64,000 bases of DNA from an uncultured Pelagibacteraceae bacterium (GCA_902617975.1 CACMYV010000002.1:1-64000), one strand, 5' to 3'; positions 43,475 to 52,880 are shown, counted from the stretch's first letter. Program-made: numbers and translations. The notes: generated by a model not told the origin, from the sequence alone.

Positions 43475-44548
43475 ATGAAAGAATATTCAATAGCTTCTAT
43501 TGCTGGTGACGGCATTGGAAAAGAAGTTGTGCCTGAAGCCCAAAAAATATTAAAAGAAATTTCTCAACAACATCAATTTAAATTAAATATAGAAGATTAT
43601 GATTTTGCATCATGTGATTATTATGAAAAGCATGGAAAAATGATGCCAGATGACTGGAAAGATAAATTAACTAAACACGATGCAATTTTCTTTGGTGCGG
43701 TTGGTATGCCAGATAAATATCCAGATCACATAACACTTTGGGGATCATTGTTAAAATTTAGAAGAGAGTTTGATCAATTTATTAACTTAAGACCTGTAAA
43801 ACTTTTTGAAGGTGTAAATGCTCCATTAGCTAATAAAAAGCCAGGTGATATTGACATGATAATCGTTAGAGAAAATACCGAAGGAGAATATTCATCAGTC
43901 GGTGGAAGAATGTATCAGGGAAGTGATAGAGAAGTGGTTATTCAAGAAACAATAATGTCAAAATATGGAATAGATAGAGTTCAACAATTTGCATTTGAAT
44001 TAGCTAAAAAAAGAAAAAGAAAAAAACTAACAAGTGCTACAAAATCAAATGGAATATCTATTACAATGCCTTATTGGGATGAAAGATTTAATGAAAATAA
44101 AAAAAATTATCCTGATGTTGAAACTGATCAATACCATATCGATATATTAGCTGCTAGATTTGTTTTAAGTCCTGAACGCTTTGATGTGATAGTCGCATCG
44201 AACCTTTTTGGGGATATTCTATCTGATCTAGGACCAGCTTGTACTGGAACTATTGGAATTGCACCGTCTGGAAATATAAATCCAACTAATAAGTATCCAT
44301 CATTATTTGAACCCGTTCATGGATCGGCACCAGATATTGCGGGACAAGGGATAGCTAATCCAGTAGGTCAAATTTGGTCAGCTGCAATGATGTTAGATTA
44401 CTTAGGTGAAAGAGAAGCTTCTGATAGAATAGTTAAATCAATTGAATTAACTCTTAAAGATAAAGACAGTCGAACAAAAGATCTTCAAGGCTCTAGTAAT
44501 ACAGAACAGTGCTCAAAAAAAATTTTAGATAATCTTAGTTCAGTTTAA
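43475..44548 (+). CDS. Tartrate/D-malate dehydrogenase-like (isocitrate/isopropylmalate dehydrogenase family)
   Basis: A 357-residue beta-decarboxylating dehydrogenase. AGDGIGKEVVPEA at the N-terminus, IVRENTEGEYSSVGGRMY near 128 and NLFGDILSDLGPACTGTIGIAPSGNI near 242 are family hallmarks; HITLWGSLLKFRREFDQFINLRP fits the tartrate dehydrogenase/D-malic enzyme branch rather than LeuB or Icd. The usual Arg residues for substrate binding are present. It follows guaC without a gap. Confidence 0.9.
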   Translation: MKEYSIASIAGDGIGKEVVPEAQKILKEISQQHQFKLNIEDYDFASCDYYEKHGKMMPDDWKDKLTKHDAIFFGAVGMPDKYPDHITLWGSLLKFRREFDQFINLRPVKLFEGVNAPLANKKPGDIDMIIVRENTEGEYSSVGGRMYQGSDREVVIQETIMSKYGIDRVQQFAFELAKKRKRKKLTSATKSNGISITMPYWDERFNENKKNYPDVETDQYHIDILAARFVLSPERFDVIVASNLFGDILSDLGPACTGTIGIAPSGNINPTNKYPSLFEPVHGSAPDIAGQGIANPVGQIWSAAMMLDYLGEREASDRIVKSIELTLKDKDSRTKDLQGSSNTEQCSKKILDNLSSV

Positions 44549-44563
44549 AATTTAATCAAAATT

Positions 44564-45445
44564 ATGAATTTTCTTAAAAATAAATCTATTACCAAAGTTA
44601 TAATTTTATCTATATCCGGATTTTTTATTTTAGTTTGCCAAGATTCTACTGCAAAATATCTGGGAACATTAATGCCATTAAATCAAGTAATTTGGGGCAG
44701 ATTTTTTTTTCACTTTGTGATTATTTTAATTTTATTCGCGATATTTAAACCTAAGTTAAACTTAAAAAGCAATTTCAATATTAATATTATTAGATCTATA
44801 TTAATGGTTTTTGCTACTTTTTTTTTCATTCATTCTTTACAAAAATTTGACCTTGTCGATATATATGTAGTTTTCTTCTCAGCTCCATTAATAGTATCAA
44901 TTTTAACGGCATTGTTTTTAAAAGATATTCTTTCATCTAAAGGTATAATTTTAATGTTATTAAGCTTTGGGTGTATAATTTATTCAATGAGTCCTAGTAT
45001 GAAAGTCTTAAGTTTAGACTTAATTTTTCCTTTGGTACCACCAGTATGTTGGGCTTTATATCAATTTTTTACAAAATTTATTTCTGGTAATAATGATCCT
45101 TTAGTGGCGTTATTTTATGCTGCTGTTGTTGGGGCCATTGTTTTCTCTATTTATGTAATGTTAGACTGGACACCTATTGAGAATAAAAAGTTATGGATTT
45201 GGTTAATATTTCTAGGTGTATTAGGTTTTACTAGTCATCTTTTAATTATATTTGCAATTCAACTATCAAATTTATCTTTTGTAACTAATTTTCAATATTC
45301 ACAATTAATTTGGTCGACATTAATTAATTTTTATATTTTTGGTGTACCTTTTGATTTTAATAAAACTTTTGGAGTTATTGGAATAATAGTTTTTGGAGTT
45401 TTATTTGTTCAAGCCGAAAGTAGAAAAAAGAAAATTAGTTCTTAA
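44564..45445 (+). CDS. EamA/DMT family transporter
   Basis: A 293-residue protein with ten hydrophobic helices in two repeats, the drug/metabolite transporter layout. Motifs such as NQVIWGRFFFHF and SAPLIVSILTALFLKD in the first half are typical of EamA. Substrate is unknown. It follows the dehydrogenase gene by 15 bases and its stop overlaps the convergent DMGDH gene by about 10 bases. Confidence 0.88.
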   Translation: MNFLKNKSITKVIILSISGFFILVCQDSTAKYLGTLMPLNQVIWGRFFFHFVIILILFAIFKPKLNLKSNFNINIIRSILMVFATFFFIHSLQKFDLVDIYVVFFSAPLIVSILTALFLKDILSSKGIILMLLSFGCIIYSMSPSMKVLSLDLIFPLVPPVCWALYQFFTKFISGNNDPLVALFYAAVVGAIVFSIYVMLDWTPIENKKLWIWLIFLGVLGFTSHLLIIFAIQLSNLSFVTNFQYSQLIWSTLINFYIFGVPFDFNKTFGVIGIIVFGVLFVQAESRKKKISS

Positions 45446-47873
45446 AATCTTTATTGTTTAAAGGTTTTTCCAACACCTCAACTGGATATTTTTGTTTTTC
45501 AATTTCAATATATATATTTTTGTCTTTTAATGTTTCAACTGTATTTCCAGAATTGACATATCCAAAAGAAAGATTTTTATCATAACAAAAAGAATAATTT
45601 CCTGAAGTTGTTCTACCAATTATTTTGTCATCCATATAAATAGGTTCTTCATGTAGTAAAAGTGGCTCACCAGGTTTGCTGTCTTTAAGAGTAAACATCA
45701 TCATTCTCTTATCTAATTTTTGGTCTTTAATTTTTAATAGAGAATCTTTTCCAATAAAGTTTACATTTTTCTTATAACTAATTGCAAATTTTAAACCTGC
45801 TTGATACTGATTTTCTTCTGGCGAAATATCATGTCCCCAGTGAACAAATCCATTTTCCATTCTCATAATATCCATTGCATGCATTCCACAATGAGATAGT
45901 TCGAAGTTTTTACCCTCTTCAATTAGAATTTTATATAAATCCTTAGCTAAACTTGAGTCAACATAAAGCTCAAATCCTAATTCACCAACGTAAGAAAGTC
46001 TTTGAGCCCAAACTTTAACACCATTTATCATTATAAATTTTCCAGTTCCAAACTTAAATTTATCTTTACTAAAATCATCATTGCTTATTTTCGAGATCAT
46101 CTCTCTACTCTTTGGACCAAACAATCCTAGACAACAAATATCCTCTGTTACATCTTTAAAAGATACGTCTTCATCTAAATATTTTAAGATATGGTATTTA
46201 TCGTGTTCTCTTGTAGCTGCAGAGCTTACAACTCTAAAAAAGTTTTTATCAATACATACAACAGTTAAATCTGTTTCTATTCCACCATCTTCATTCAGCA
46301 TATGAGTATATGTTGTTTTACCAATTTCGTTTTTAATGTTAGCGGTACATAACTTTTGAAGTTCTTGATGAGTTTTTTCCCCTTTTAAATCAAACTTTGA
46401 AAAAGTTGAAAAATCAAAAAGTCCAACATTTTTTCTTGCATTTAAAGTTTCATGCTTTGCTGATGGGTACCAATTTTGATAATTAAAACTATATTCATAC
46501 TTAGGCTCTTTACCATTTAATGAATACCACATTGGTCTTTCAAAACCTCCTGCAACTCCAAAACAAGCTCCAGCATTTTTTAATTCCTCGTGATAAGGTA
46601 AAAGCTTTTGATTTCTTGATGTATTGTGCTGTTTAAATGGCCAATGCATTCCATACAAATCACCGAGTGTTTCTGTAACTCTTTCCATAATAAAGTTTTT
46701 TGAAGAGTGAAATTTCTGAAATCTTTTAATATCTAATGAAAATAAATCCTCATTTATATGTCCGTTCATCATCCATTCAGCTGTTACTCTGCCCGCTCCT
46801 CCTGAGCTAGCAATTCCTATGCTATTAAAACCACAACACGTGTAAAGGTTTTTAACTTCAGGAGTTTCACCTAATAAGTATTGCGTATCTGGAGTAAAAG
46901 ATTCTGGGCCTGAGAAAAATTTTCTAATTCCTGCACTCTCTAACATTGGTAATCTATGAAATGATTTTTCTAAATATGGTTCAAAATGGTCAAAATCATC
47001 AGGAAGTTCACCAAATGAAAAATTATCTGGAACTCTTCCTGTGTCTTTAAATGCTGGTTTTGCCTTTGGTTCAAAAATACCTACGAGCATTTTTCCTGCA
47101 TCTTCTTTTAAATATAAACAAGCATTATAATCTCTCAGAACTGGAAGATTTTGAGGTAAATCTTTTATTGGTTCAGTGATGATATAGAAATGCTCGTTTG
47201 GATATAATGGCACACTTACATTTATTTCTTCGCCTAATTGTCTTGACCACATTCCTGTTGCCATAACAACGTATTCACAATCGATGACACCTTTATCAGT
47301 TTCTACTCCACTTATTCTAGAATTTTTAATTAAAATTTTTTTTACAGGTGTTTTTTCAAAAATCTTTGCACCTTCCATTCTTGCAGCTTTTGCAAGCACA
47401 TTAGTTACTCCAACTGGATCTGCCTGACCATCTTTCGGCATGTAAACACCACCTAGAATATCTTCAGTATGTAATACAGGATACAATTCCTTTAAACGAT
47501 TTTTATTAAGAACTTCTACTTCAACATCTGATAATTGAGCAGTTGTTGCTTGTCTTAGTAGTTCTTGCATTCTTTCTTTGGTAGATGCAACTGTGATTGC
47601 ACCATTTTGCTTCATTCCAGTTGATAGACCTGTAGTCTTTTCTAAATCTTTATAAAGATCTAAAGAATATTTTCTTATTTTTGTAATTGTTGATGATGCA
47701 CCTAATTGACCTAGAAGACCTGCTGCATGCCAAGTAGTTCCTGAAGTAAGTAAATCTCTTTCAAGCAAAACAACATCTTTCCATCCGAATTTTGCCAGAT
47801 GATAAGTGCATGATGTTCCAGCAACACCACCACCTATAACAACTACTTTAGTACTTTTAGGTAACTCTTTCAT
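45435..47873 (-). CDS. Dimethylglycine/sarcosine dehydrogenase family flavoprotein (DAO + GcvT), copy 1
   Basis: An 812-residue two-part enzyme. The N-terminal FAD oxidase domain has VVIGGGVAGTSCTYHLAKFG (residues 10-30) and the covalent-flavin His in [13 protein letters not shown] (His49). The C-terminal half is a GcvT-like aminomethyl/folate domain (about 430-800; GELGFELYVDSS). Such enzymes oxidatively demethylate dimethylglycine or sarcosine, passing the methyl to tetrahydrofolate. A second copy lies at 59376-61808 beside etfAB. This copy is 26 bases after the iron ABC ATPase gene. Confidence 0.9.
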   Translation of the reverse strand: MKELPKSTKVVVIGGGVAGTSCTYHLAKFGWKDVVLLERDLLTSGTTWHAAGLLGQLGASSTITKIRKYSLDLYKDLEKTTGLSTGMKQNGAITVASTKERMQELLRQATTAQLSDVEVEVLNKNRLKELYPVLHTEDILGGVYMPKDGQADPVGVTNVLAKAARMEGAKIFEKTPVKKILIKNSRISGVETDKGVIDCEYVVMATGMWSRQLGEEINVSVPLYPNEHFYIITEPIKDLPQNLPVLRDYNACLYLKEDAGKMLVGIFEPKAKPAFKDTGRVPDNFSFGELPDDFDHFEPYLEKSFHRLPMLESAGIRKFFSGPESFTPDTQYLLGETPEVKNLYTCCGFNSIGIASSGGAGRVTAEWMMNGHINEDLFSLDIKRFQKFHSSKNFIMERVTETLGDLYGMHWPFKQHNTSRNQKLLPYHEELKNAGACFGVAGGFERPMWYSLNGKEPKYEYSFNYQNWYPSAKHETLNARKNVGLFDFSTFSKFDLKGEKTHQELQKLCTANIKNEIGKTTYTHMLNEDGGIETDLTVVCIDKNFFRVVSSAATREHDKYHILKYLDEDVSFKDVTEDICCLGLFGPKSREMISKISNDDFSKDKFKFGTGKFIMINGVKVWAQRLSYVGELGFELYVDSSLAKDLYKILIEEGKNFELSHCGMHAMDIMRMENGFVHWGHDISPEENQYQAGLKFAISYKKNVNFIGKDSLLKIKDQKLDKRMMMFTLKDSKPGEPLLLHEEPIYMDDKIIGRTTSGNYSFCYDKNLSFGYVNSGNTVETLKDKNIYIEIEKQKYPVEVLEKPLNNKDFKN

Positions 47874-47899
47874 ACATATTTGGATTTATATAATTAAAT

Positions 47900-48955
47900 T
47901 TAAAAGCAAACAATATGATCGATATGGATGGGTCTTTTTATACCAAATTTTTCATCGACTTCATGTTGATGAATATGATGAGAATGCACAAAAACTGGTA
48001 TTAATTTATTACTTAATGTTTTTAATGTATAAATAAAATTTGATCCTCTGAATTTTCTATCTACTACTTCAAGTTTAAGATTGCTCGCATCATCATGCTG
48101 TAAGTCCTCTGGCTGTATTAATAGTTTTACTTTAGATCCTATTGGGAACGGTCTAGCGAAATTTCCAGTTATTGTACCTAAATCTTCATTTTCAAGACTT
48201 TTCGGACTGGTAACTTCTGCTGGTATTAATGTGCCTCTATTTAAAAAATTAACTACCTCTACTGAATTTGGCAAATGATAAACATTATATGGATCATCAT
48301 ATTGCTTTAATTCACCATCTAATATTATTCCACATTTACTGCCTAAATAAAAAGCTTCATAAGAATCGTGTGTTACAATTATTGTAGTTATTTTAGAATT
48401 TGTTAAAATTTGTTTTAATTCAACTTGAATTTCCTCCTTAAAACTTTGATCTACATTAGATAATGGCTCATCAAGCATTAATAAATCAGGTTGAGAAACT
48501 AAAGATCTTGCTAGAGATGCTCTTTGGGCTTCGCCAGCACTTATCTCATGCGGAAATTTATTTAATATTTTGTTTAAGTTTAAAAAATTAATTACTTCTT
48601 TAGTTTGTATTTTTTTATCATCTTTCACTCTATCTGAGCCAAGATTAATATTTTTTTCTATATTGTAATGAGGAAATAAGCTGTTCTCTTGAAATGATAG
48701 AGCAATATTACGATTTTCTGGTTCAATATGAATATTTTCAGAAGAAATTGTTCTACCTTTTAGATTAATTTTACCTTTATTAATTTTTTCTAAACCTGCA
48801 ATAGTTCTTAATATTGTGGTTTTACCTATTCCAGATGGACCAAGTAAACATACTATTTCACCTTCATTTTCAATTTTTAATGAAACATTATTAACTTTAT
48901 TTTTCCCGCCAGCAGCAAAAGATACATTTTCAATTTCAAAAAAATTATTAGCCAT
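47900..48955 (-). CDS. fbpC: Fe(III) ABC transporter ATP-binding protein with unusual signature and His-rich tail
   Basis: A 351-residue ATPase of the FbpC/PotA group. Walker A GPSGIGKTT is near residue 38, Q-loop SFQENSLFPH, Walker B LLMLDEPLS and H-loop VTHD. The signature reads ISAGEAQRAS rather than the usual LSGGQ. The C-terminal regulatory domain ends in a His cluster (HSHHIHQHE). It shares a base with the permease gene and completes an FbpABC ferric iron importer together with the binding protein upstream. Confidence 0.88.
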   Translation of the reverse strand: MANNFFEIENVSFAAGGKNKVNNVSLKIENEGEIVCLLGPSGIGKTTILRTIAGLEKINKGKINLKGRTISSENIHIEPENRNIALSFQENSLFPHYNIEKNINLGSDRVKDDKKIQTKEVINFLNLNKILNKFPHEISAGEAQRASLARSLVSQPDLLMLDEPLSNVDQSFKEEIQVELKQILTNSKITTIIVTHDSYEAFYLGSKCGIILDGELKQYDDPYNVYHLPNSVEVVNFLNRGTLIPAEVTSPKSLENEDLGTITGNFARPFPIGSKVKLLIQPEDLQHDDASNLKLEVVDRKFRGSNFIYTLKTLSNKLIPVFVHSHHIHQHEVDEKFGIKRPIHIDHIVCF

Positions 48956-50565
48956 TAGTCTTTCAAAATAAATTTAGACGTAATCAAAATAAATGTACTT
49001 GCAATTAATATCAAGAATAATGATGGAACCGCTGCAGCCTCTAAAAGATCTTGAGATGCAAAAATATATGCTGTTGTAGCGAATGTTTCAAAGTTAAATG
49101 GTCTCAATATTAATGTGATAGGTAATTCTTTTATTACTTCTATTGTAATTAATATTCCTATTAGAAAAACAGAATTTTTTAAATAAGGAACATGAATTCC
49201 TAAAAAGGTTTTTATTTTCGAGTAACCAAGAAGATAAGAACTTTCATCAATTGACCTATTTATTCTTTCATAACCAGTTTTCAATCCATTATAAGCTAAT
49301 GAATAAAATCTGATAAAATAAACTATTACTAAACCAAAAATAGATCCTATAAATACTCTCTTTATAGAATTAAATTCAAAGGCTTTTATAAAAGTATTAT
49401 CAAACCAAGCAATAAAAGTGATGAATGCTACAGCTAAAATTACACCAGGGATTGCATAGCCAGTAATAGAAAATGTTGTAAGATAATTTAAGAATTTACT
49501 TTTAGTTACTCTGTTTCCATAATTTGAAATAAATGAAAAAATTACGAGAACAAGACTTGATAAAAATACCAAGTAAATTGTATTTATAAATAATTGAAAA
49601 GTATTTAAATCAAATAAATTTTTTGGAAAAATTATTGTCCAATACAACATTTGTAAAACAGGGAATAAAAAGCTGACTAAAAAAACTAAAAAACAAAATC
49701 CGAATGCTAAAGAACCTTTTGAAAAGTTTAATTTAATTTTCTTCTTTTCTTTAATTCCTCCCTTAACTGGAGAATGATATTGAGCTTTTTTTCTTGAGAT
49801 ATTCTCAATAAAAAAAAGTCCTAATATAAATAATAGCAAAAAAAATGAGAGTTGATTTGCAAAAGCTAAATCATCAAAAGATATCCATGAATCATATATT
49901 CCAGTAGTAAGGGTTGCTATTCCAAAAAATGATACTGCTCCAAAATCTGATAATGTTTCCATAGCAACTAATGCCAAACCCGCTACTATAGCTGGTCTTG
50001 CTGATGGTAAAATGATTTTAAAGAAAGATTTATATTTTGAAAAACCTAGATTTTGTCCTAATTCAATTAAATTTTGAGACTGATAATGAAAAGATGCTCT
50101 AGTTAAAACGTAAACATATCCAAATAGTGAAAAAGAAATAGATAAAATAGCACCAAGCATACCATCAAATTTTGGAATGGATTGATTATATTCACCAGGT
50201 CCAAATAAAGATTTCAATATTGAGTATAGTGTTCCAAAGTTTTCAAAAAAAGCAGTTAATGAATAAGCATAAATGTAAGCAGGTACTGCAAAAGATAATA
50301 TTAAAGCCCATTTAAAAAATTTAACGCATGGAAAATCATAAAATGAAACTACATATGCACTGCCAACACCTAAGAATAATGTAAGAACTAAAACTCCTAA
50401 AAGTAATATTAAGGAATTATAAATATATTCAATTAAAAATGTATTTTTTAAAATATCAAAGTAATTAGTTGTTTCTTGGAAGAAACTTGCAAACACAGTT
50501 AAAATTGGAATTGCAACAACAAATGAAACTATAAAAGATGATAAGTACCAGGAATTAAATTTCAT
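48955..50565 (-). CDS. fbpB: Fe(III) ABC transporter permease, double-length
   Basis: A 536-residue membrane protein with two MetI-like permease halves (about 1-260 and 290-536), the usual FbpB arrangement in which one chain forms the whole channel. Each half has its own docking loop, LIELGQNLGFSKYKSFF and IDESSYLLGYSKIKTFL. A charged linker (SRKKAQYHSPVKGG) separates them. It lies after the binding-protein gene, a 57-residue Cys protein and a hairpin, and is coupled to fbpC by one shared base. Confidence 0.92.
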   Translation of the reverse strand: MKFNSWYLSSFIVSFVVAIPILTVFASFFQETTNYFDILKNTFLIEYIYNSLILLLGVLVLTLFLGVGSAYVVSFYDFPCVKFFKWALILSFAVPAYIYAYSLTAFFENFGTLYSILKSLFGPGEYNQSIPKFDGMLGAILSISFSLFGYVYVLTRASFHYQSQNLIELGQNLGFSKYKSFFKIILPSARPAIVAGLALVAMETLSDFGAVSFFGIATLTTGIYDSWISFDDLAFANQLSFFLLLFILGLFFIENISRKKAQYHSPVKGGIKEKKKIKLNFSKGSLAFGFCFLVFLVSFLFPVLQMLYWTIIFPKNLFDLNTFQLFINTIYLVFLSSLVLVIFSFISNYGNRVTKSKFLNYLTTFSITGYAIPGVILAVAFITFIAWFDNTFIKAFEFNSIKRVFIGSIFGLVIVYFIRFYSLAYNGLKTGYERINRSIDESSYLLGYSKIKTFLGIHVPYLKNSVFLIGILITIEVIKELPITLILRPFNFETFATTAYIFASQDLLEAAAVPSLFLILIASTFILITSKFILKD

Positions 50566-50601
50566 ATATTATAATCCGCCTTATAATCATGAAAATCAAA
50601 A

Positions 50602-50635
50602 GTGCCCATGGCTTAGGAGACCAAACCATAGGCAC
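50602..50635 (-). terminator. Hairpin between the fbpA/small-protein genes and fbpB
   Basis: GTGCCCATGG and CCATAGGCAC pair over 10 bp with one G-U pair on the minus-strand RNA and a 14-base loop. The stem is followed on the minus strand by TTTTGATTTT. It lies 13 bases after the stop of the 57-residue ORF and about 35 bases before fbpB. It is positioned like a leaky terminator or message stabiliser that limits permease expression relative to the binding protein. Confidence 0.7.
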
Positions 50636-50648
50636 AAACTTTAGAAAA

Positions 50649-50822
50649 TCAAAAATTAAATACTTTTAGGATATGCGGAACCTCCTTAGTTTTAATTTCA
50701 GTCAATTTTCTATTATTTACACGTTTATTGATTTTTTCACACTCCGAAGCACATGCAGGACAGGCTTTGGAAGATTTATTATAATCAATTTCCGTAGTAA
50801 ATTTTTTTTTAACAGCTATCAT
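50649..50822 (-). CDS. Small Cys-containing protein (57 residues) inside the iron transporter operon
   Basis: Not in the ORF track. The ATG at 50822 directly abuts the fbpA stop (TAA-ATG), with GGAAG a few bases upstream as a likely ribosome site. The protein starts MIAVKKKFTTEID, carries the Cys cluster KACPACASECEK (CxxC with a third Cys three residues later) and ends HILKVFNF. It fills the gap between fbpA and the hairpin. No signal peptide or family is recognised. The Cys spacing suggests binding of iron, zinc or an Fe-S cluster, which is inference. Confidence 0.6.
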   Translation of the reverse strand: MIAVKKKFTTEIDYNKSSKACPACASECEKINKRVNNRKLTEIKTKEVPHILKVFNF

Positions 50823-51845
50823 TTACTTCCAACCTGCAGCCAACATTACTTCTAATGCATCTGCTTGTTTTGCACCGTATGACTTAACACTTGTTTTAGT
50901 ATCCATTACAAAGTTCATCTCTTTGCCTGGAACTAAATCATTAGGTGTTACACCACCGATCATTGGATACTCAAAAGTATTATTTACAATATGATTTTGA
51001 GCCTCTGTTGATAATAAAAACTCAACTAATTTTACAGCATTAGCTTTGTTTGGTGCATGTTTAAGCATACCAGCTCCACTAATATTAATGTGCGTTCCTC
51101 TATCTTGTTGATTAGGGAAAAAAGGTATTACTTTTTTTGCTGCTTCTTGTTGTTCAGCACCTTTTTTTCCAGATAACATCAATGCATGGTAATATGTGTT
51201 TGCAACAGCTATATCAGCTTCTCCAGCCGCAACAGCCATGATTTGAGCACGGTCGTTACCTTTTGGAGTTCTAGCCATGTTTGCTACAACAGCTTTAGAC
51301 CATTCTGCAGTTTTAGCTTTACCATTATTCTTAACTAGTGAAGCAACTAAAGACTGGTTATAAATGTTATTAGATTTTCTTATTACTAGTCTACCTTTCC
51401 ATTTTGGATCAGCTAGACCTTCGTAAGTCATGCCATTTAGTTCATTTGCATTTACTCTTTCAGGTGAATAATAAATTATTCTTGCTCTCTTAGCTATTCC
51501 AGTCCATTTAGCAGATCTAAATTGTGCAGGTACAGCATCCTTAATAGCTTTTGACCAACCAGCGTTTTGCATCATGCCTTTGGCTGCAAATGCACCTAAT
51601 CTTCCAGCATCAGCTGTGATGTATAAATCTCCAACACAGTCTGCTCCCTCTTCTGTAATTCTTTTTTGCAGGGCTTTATCTTTACCTGATACTACGTTTA
51701 CTTTAATTCCTGTTGCTGCTGTGAACTTTTCATATAATTGAATGTCAGAATCGTAGTGTCTTGCACTAAAAATATTGACCTCAGCTGCAATCGTAAAACT
51801 TGAAATTAAAGCAAAAAACAATGAAATTATTGTCAATTTTCTCAT
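50823..51845 (-). CDS. fbpA: Fe(III) ABC transporter substrate-binding protein
   Basis: A periplasmic ferric-iron binding protein of about 340 residues. From the ATG at 51845, with AAGGAG 6 bases upstream, it opens with a signal peptide (MRKLTIISLFFALISSFTIAA) and the mature start EVNIFSARHYDSD, the FbpA/FutA pattern. Tyr residues in NTYYHALM provide the family's iron ligands. The track start at 51914 adds 23 residues that read through the promoter and is rejected. Fur-box-like sites lie upstream. Confidence 0.92.
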   Translation of the reverse strand: MRKLTIISLFFALISSFTIAAEVNIFSARHYDSDIQLYEKFTAATGIKVNVVSGKDKALQKRITEEGADCVGDLYITADAGRLGAFAAKGMMQNAGWSKAIKDAVPAQFRSAKWTGIAKRARIIYYSPERVNANELNGMTYEGLADPKWKGRLVIRKSNNIYNQSLVASLVKNNGKAKTAEWSKAVVANMARTPKGNDRAQIMAVAAGEADIAVANTYYHALMLSGKKGAEQQEAAKKVIPFFPNQQDRGTHINISGAGMLKHAPNKANAVKLVEFLLSTEAQNHIVNNTFEYPMIGGVTPNDLVPGKEMNFVMDTKTSVKSYGAKQADALEVMLAAGWK

Positions 51846-51898
51846 TCTACTCCTTAAATTTATATTTATATTAAACGTAATTTGTCCTGCAATGCGGA

Positions 51899-51913
51899 TG
51901 ATAACTATTCTCA
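51899..51913. promoter_or_regulatory. Fur-box-like site 1 upstream of fbpA
   Basis: TGATAACTATTCTCA differs at two positions from the 7-1-7 Fur consensus TGATAATnATTATCA. It is one base away from a second, better site, and both lie 54 to 84 bases upstream of the fbpA start. Tandem Fur boxes at an iron importer promoter make iron repression very plausible. Confidence 0.65.
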
Positions 51914-51914
51914 A

Positions 51915-51929
51915 TGAAAATGATTATCA
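51915..51929. promoter_or_regulatory. Fur-box-like site 2 upstream of fbpA
   Basis: TGAAAATGATTATCA matches TGATAATnATTATCA at all but one position. It overlaps the left arm of a 14-bp perfect inverted repeat (51921-51934 with 51944-51957). Position and sequence support iron-responsive control of fbpABC by Fur or a relative. Confidence 0.7.
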
Positions 51930-51957
51930 ATTGCAATATTGTCGCAATTGATAATCA
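51921..51957 (-). repeat. 14-bp perfect inverted repeat downstream of the LysR gene and upstream of fbpA
   Basis: TGATTATCAATTGC and GCAATTGATAATCA are exact reverse complements separated by 9 bases. On the minus strand the stem comes about 33 bases after the LysR stop and is followed by TTTTC, so it could end the LysR message. Its arms also contain half Fur boxes, so it could equally be an operator. Both may apply. Confidence 0.65.
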
Positions 51958-51989
51958 ATCGCAATTAGTGCTGTTTTTTTATGATTTAT

Positions 51990-52880
51990 TTAAAATTCCC
52001 ACTCAGAAATTTTACTGTAAAGGAAATTCCTAAAAGCTTGAACTCTAGCAACATTTTTAAGTGATTGAGGGTATACAAAGTGTGCCTCTGTTGTTGGACC
52101 TTGAACACTTGGTAAAACTTTAACAATATTTGGTTGTTTGACAGTTAAGTAATCTGGTATCGCAGCTAATCCTACACCGCTTTGAACAGCTAATAGTAAA
52201 CCATAAACACTATTCACTCTCATTACAGTTTTTCTTTTTTTATTATCTTTCATTCCAAGTTTTAATGCCCAATCTGGATTATAAACTGGAGATGGAGCTC
52301 CTCTGCCGAATGAAATAAAGTTGTGCTTATTTAAGTCATTAATTGTCTTAGGATATCCGTATTTTTCTAGGTATTTTGGTGATCCGTAGATGTGATAATT
52401 AATATCTATGAGCTTTTTTTGAATATAATTAAGTTGTTTTGGTCTTCTCATAAATATACCAATATCCGCTTGTCTTGTACTTAAATCTAGTTCTCTATCA
52501 TCAAATATCAGTTCAACTTCAATTTCAGGATTGAGTTGCATAAATTCTTGGATTCTTGGTGTTAACCAGGTTGTTCCAAAACTAACAACTGTTGTTACTG
52601 ACAGTTTTCCGGAAGGTTTGTGTTTTTTATCTCCTAAAGTTGTTTCTACCTCTTTTAATTTAGAAATAACTTCATGTGCTGTTTTAAAAACATATTCTCC
52701 ATTTTCAGTAAGTGTTAAACCTCTAGCATGACGTTCAAATAATTTAACTTTTAAATCTTCTTCTAAAGATTGAATTTGTCTACTAATTGCAGATTGGCTA
52801 AGGTTTAGAATAACAGTTGCGCTTGTAAAACTACCTGCCTCAGCAACTGCATGAAATATCTTTAATTTATCCCAATCCAT
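51990..52880 (-). CDS. LysR family transcriptional regulator
   Basis: A 296-residue LysR protein. The winged HTH is at residues 1-60 (LKIFHAVAEAGSFTSA, LNLSQSAISRQIQSLEEDL, LFERHARGLTLTENG), followed by the effector domain (VTTVVSFGTTWLTPRI, VQSGVGLAAIPDYL). Its start shares a base with the stop of acuI, so acuI is read into it. Targets may include acuI itself or the downstream iron genes; none is shown by the sequence. Confidence 0.93.
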   Translation of the reverse strand: MDWDKLKIFHAVAEAGSFTSATVILNLSQSAISRQIQSLEEDLKVKLFERHARGLTLTENGEYVFKTAHEVISKLKEVETTLGDKKHKPSGKLSVTTVVSFGTTWLTPRIQEFMQLNPEIEVELIFDDRELDLSTRQADIGIFMRRPKQLNYIQKKLIDINYHIYGSPKYLEKYGYPKTINDLNKHNFISFGRGAPSPVYNPDWALKLGMKDNKKRKTVMRVNSVYGLLLAVQSGVGLAAIPDYLTVKQPNIVKVLPSVQGPTTEAHFVYPQSLKNVARVQAFRNFLYSKISEWEF

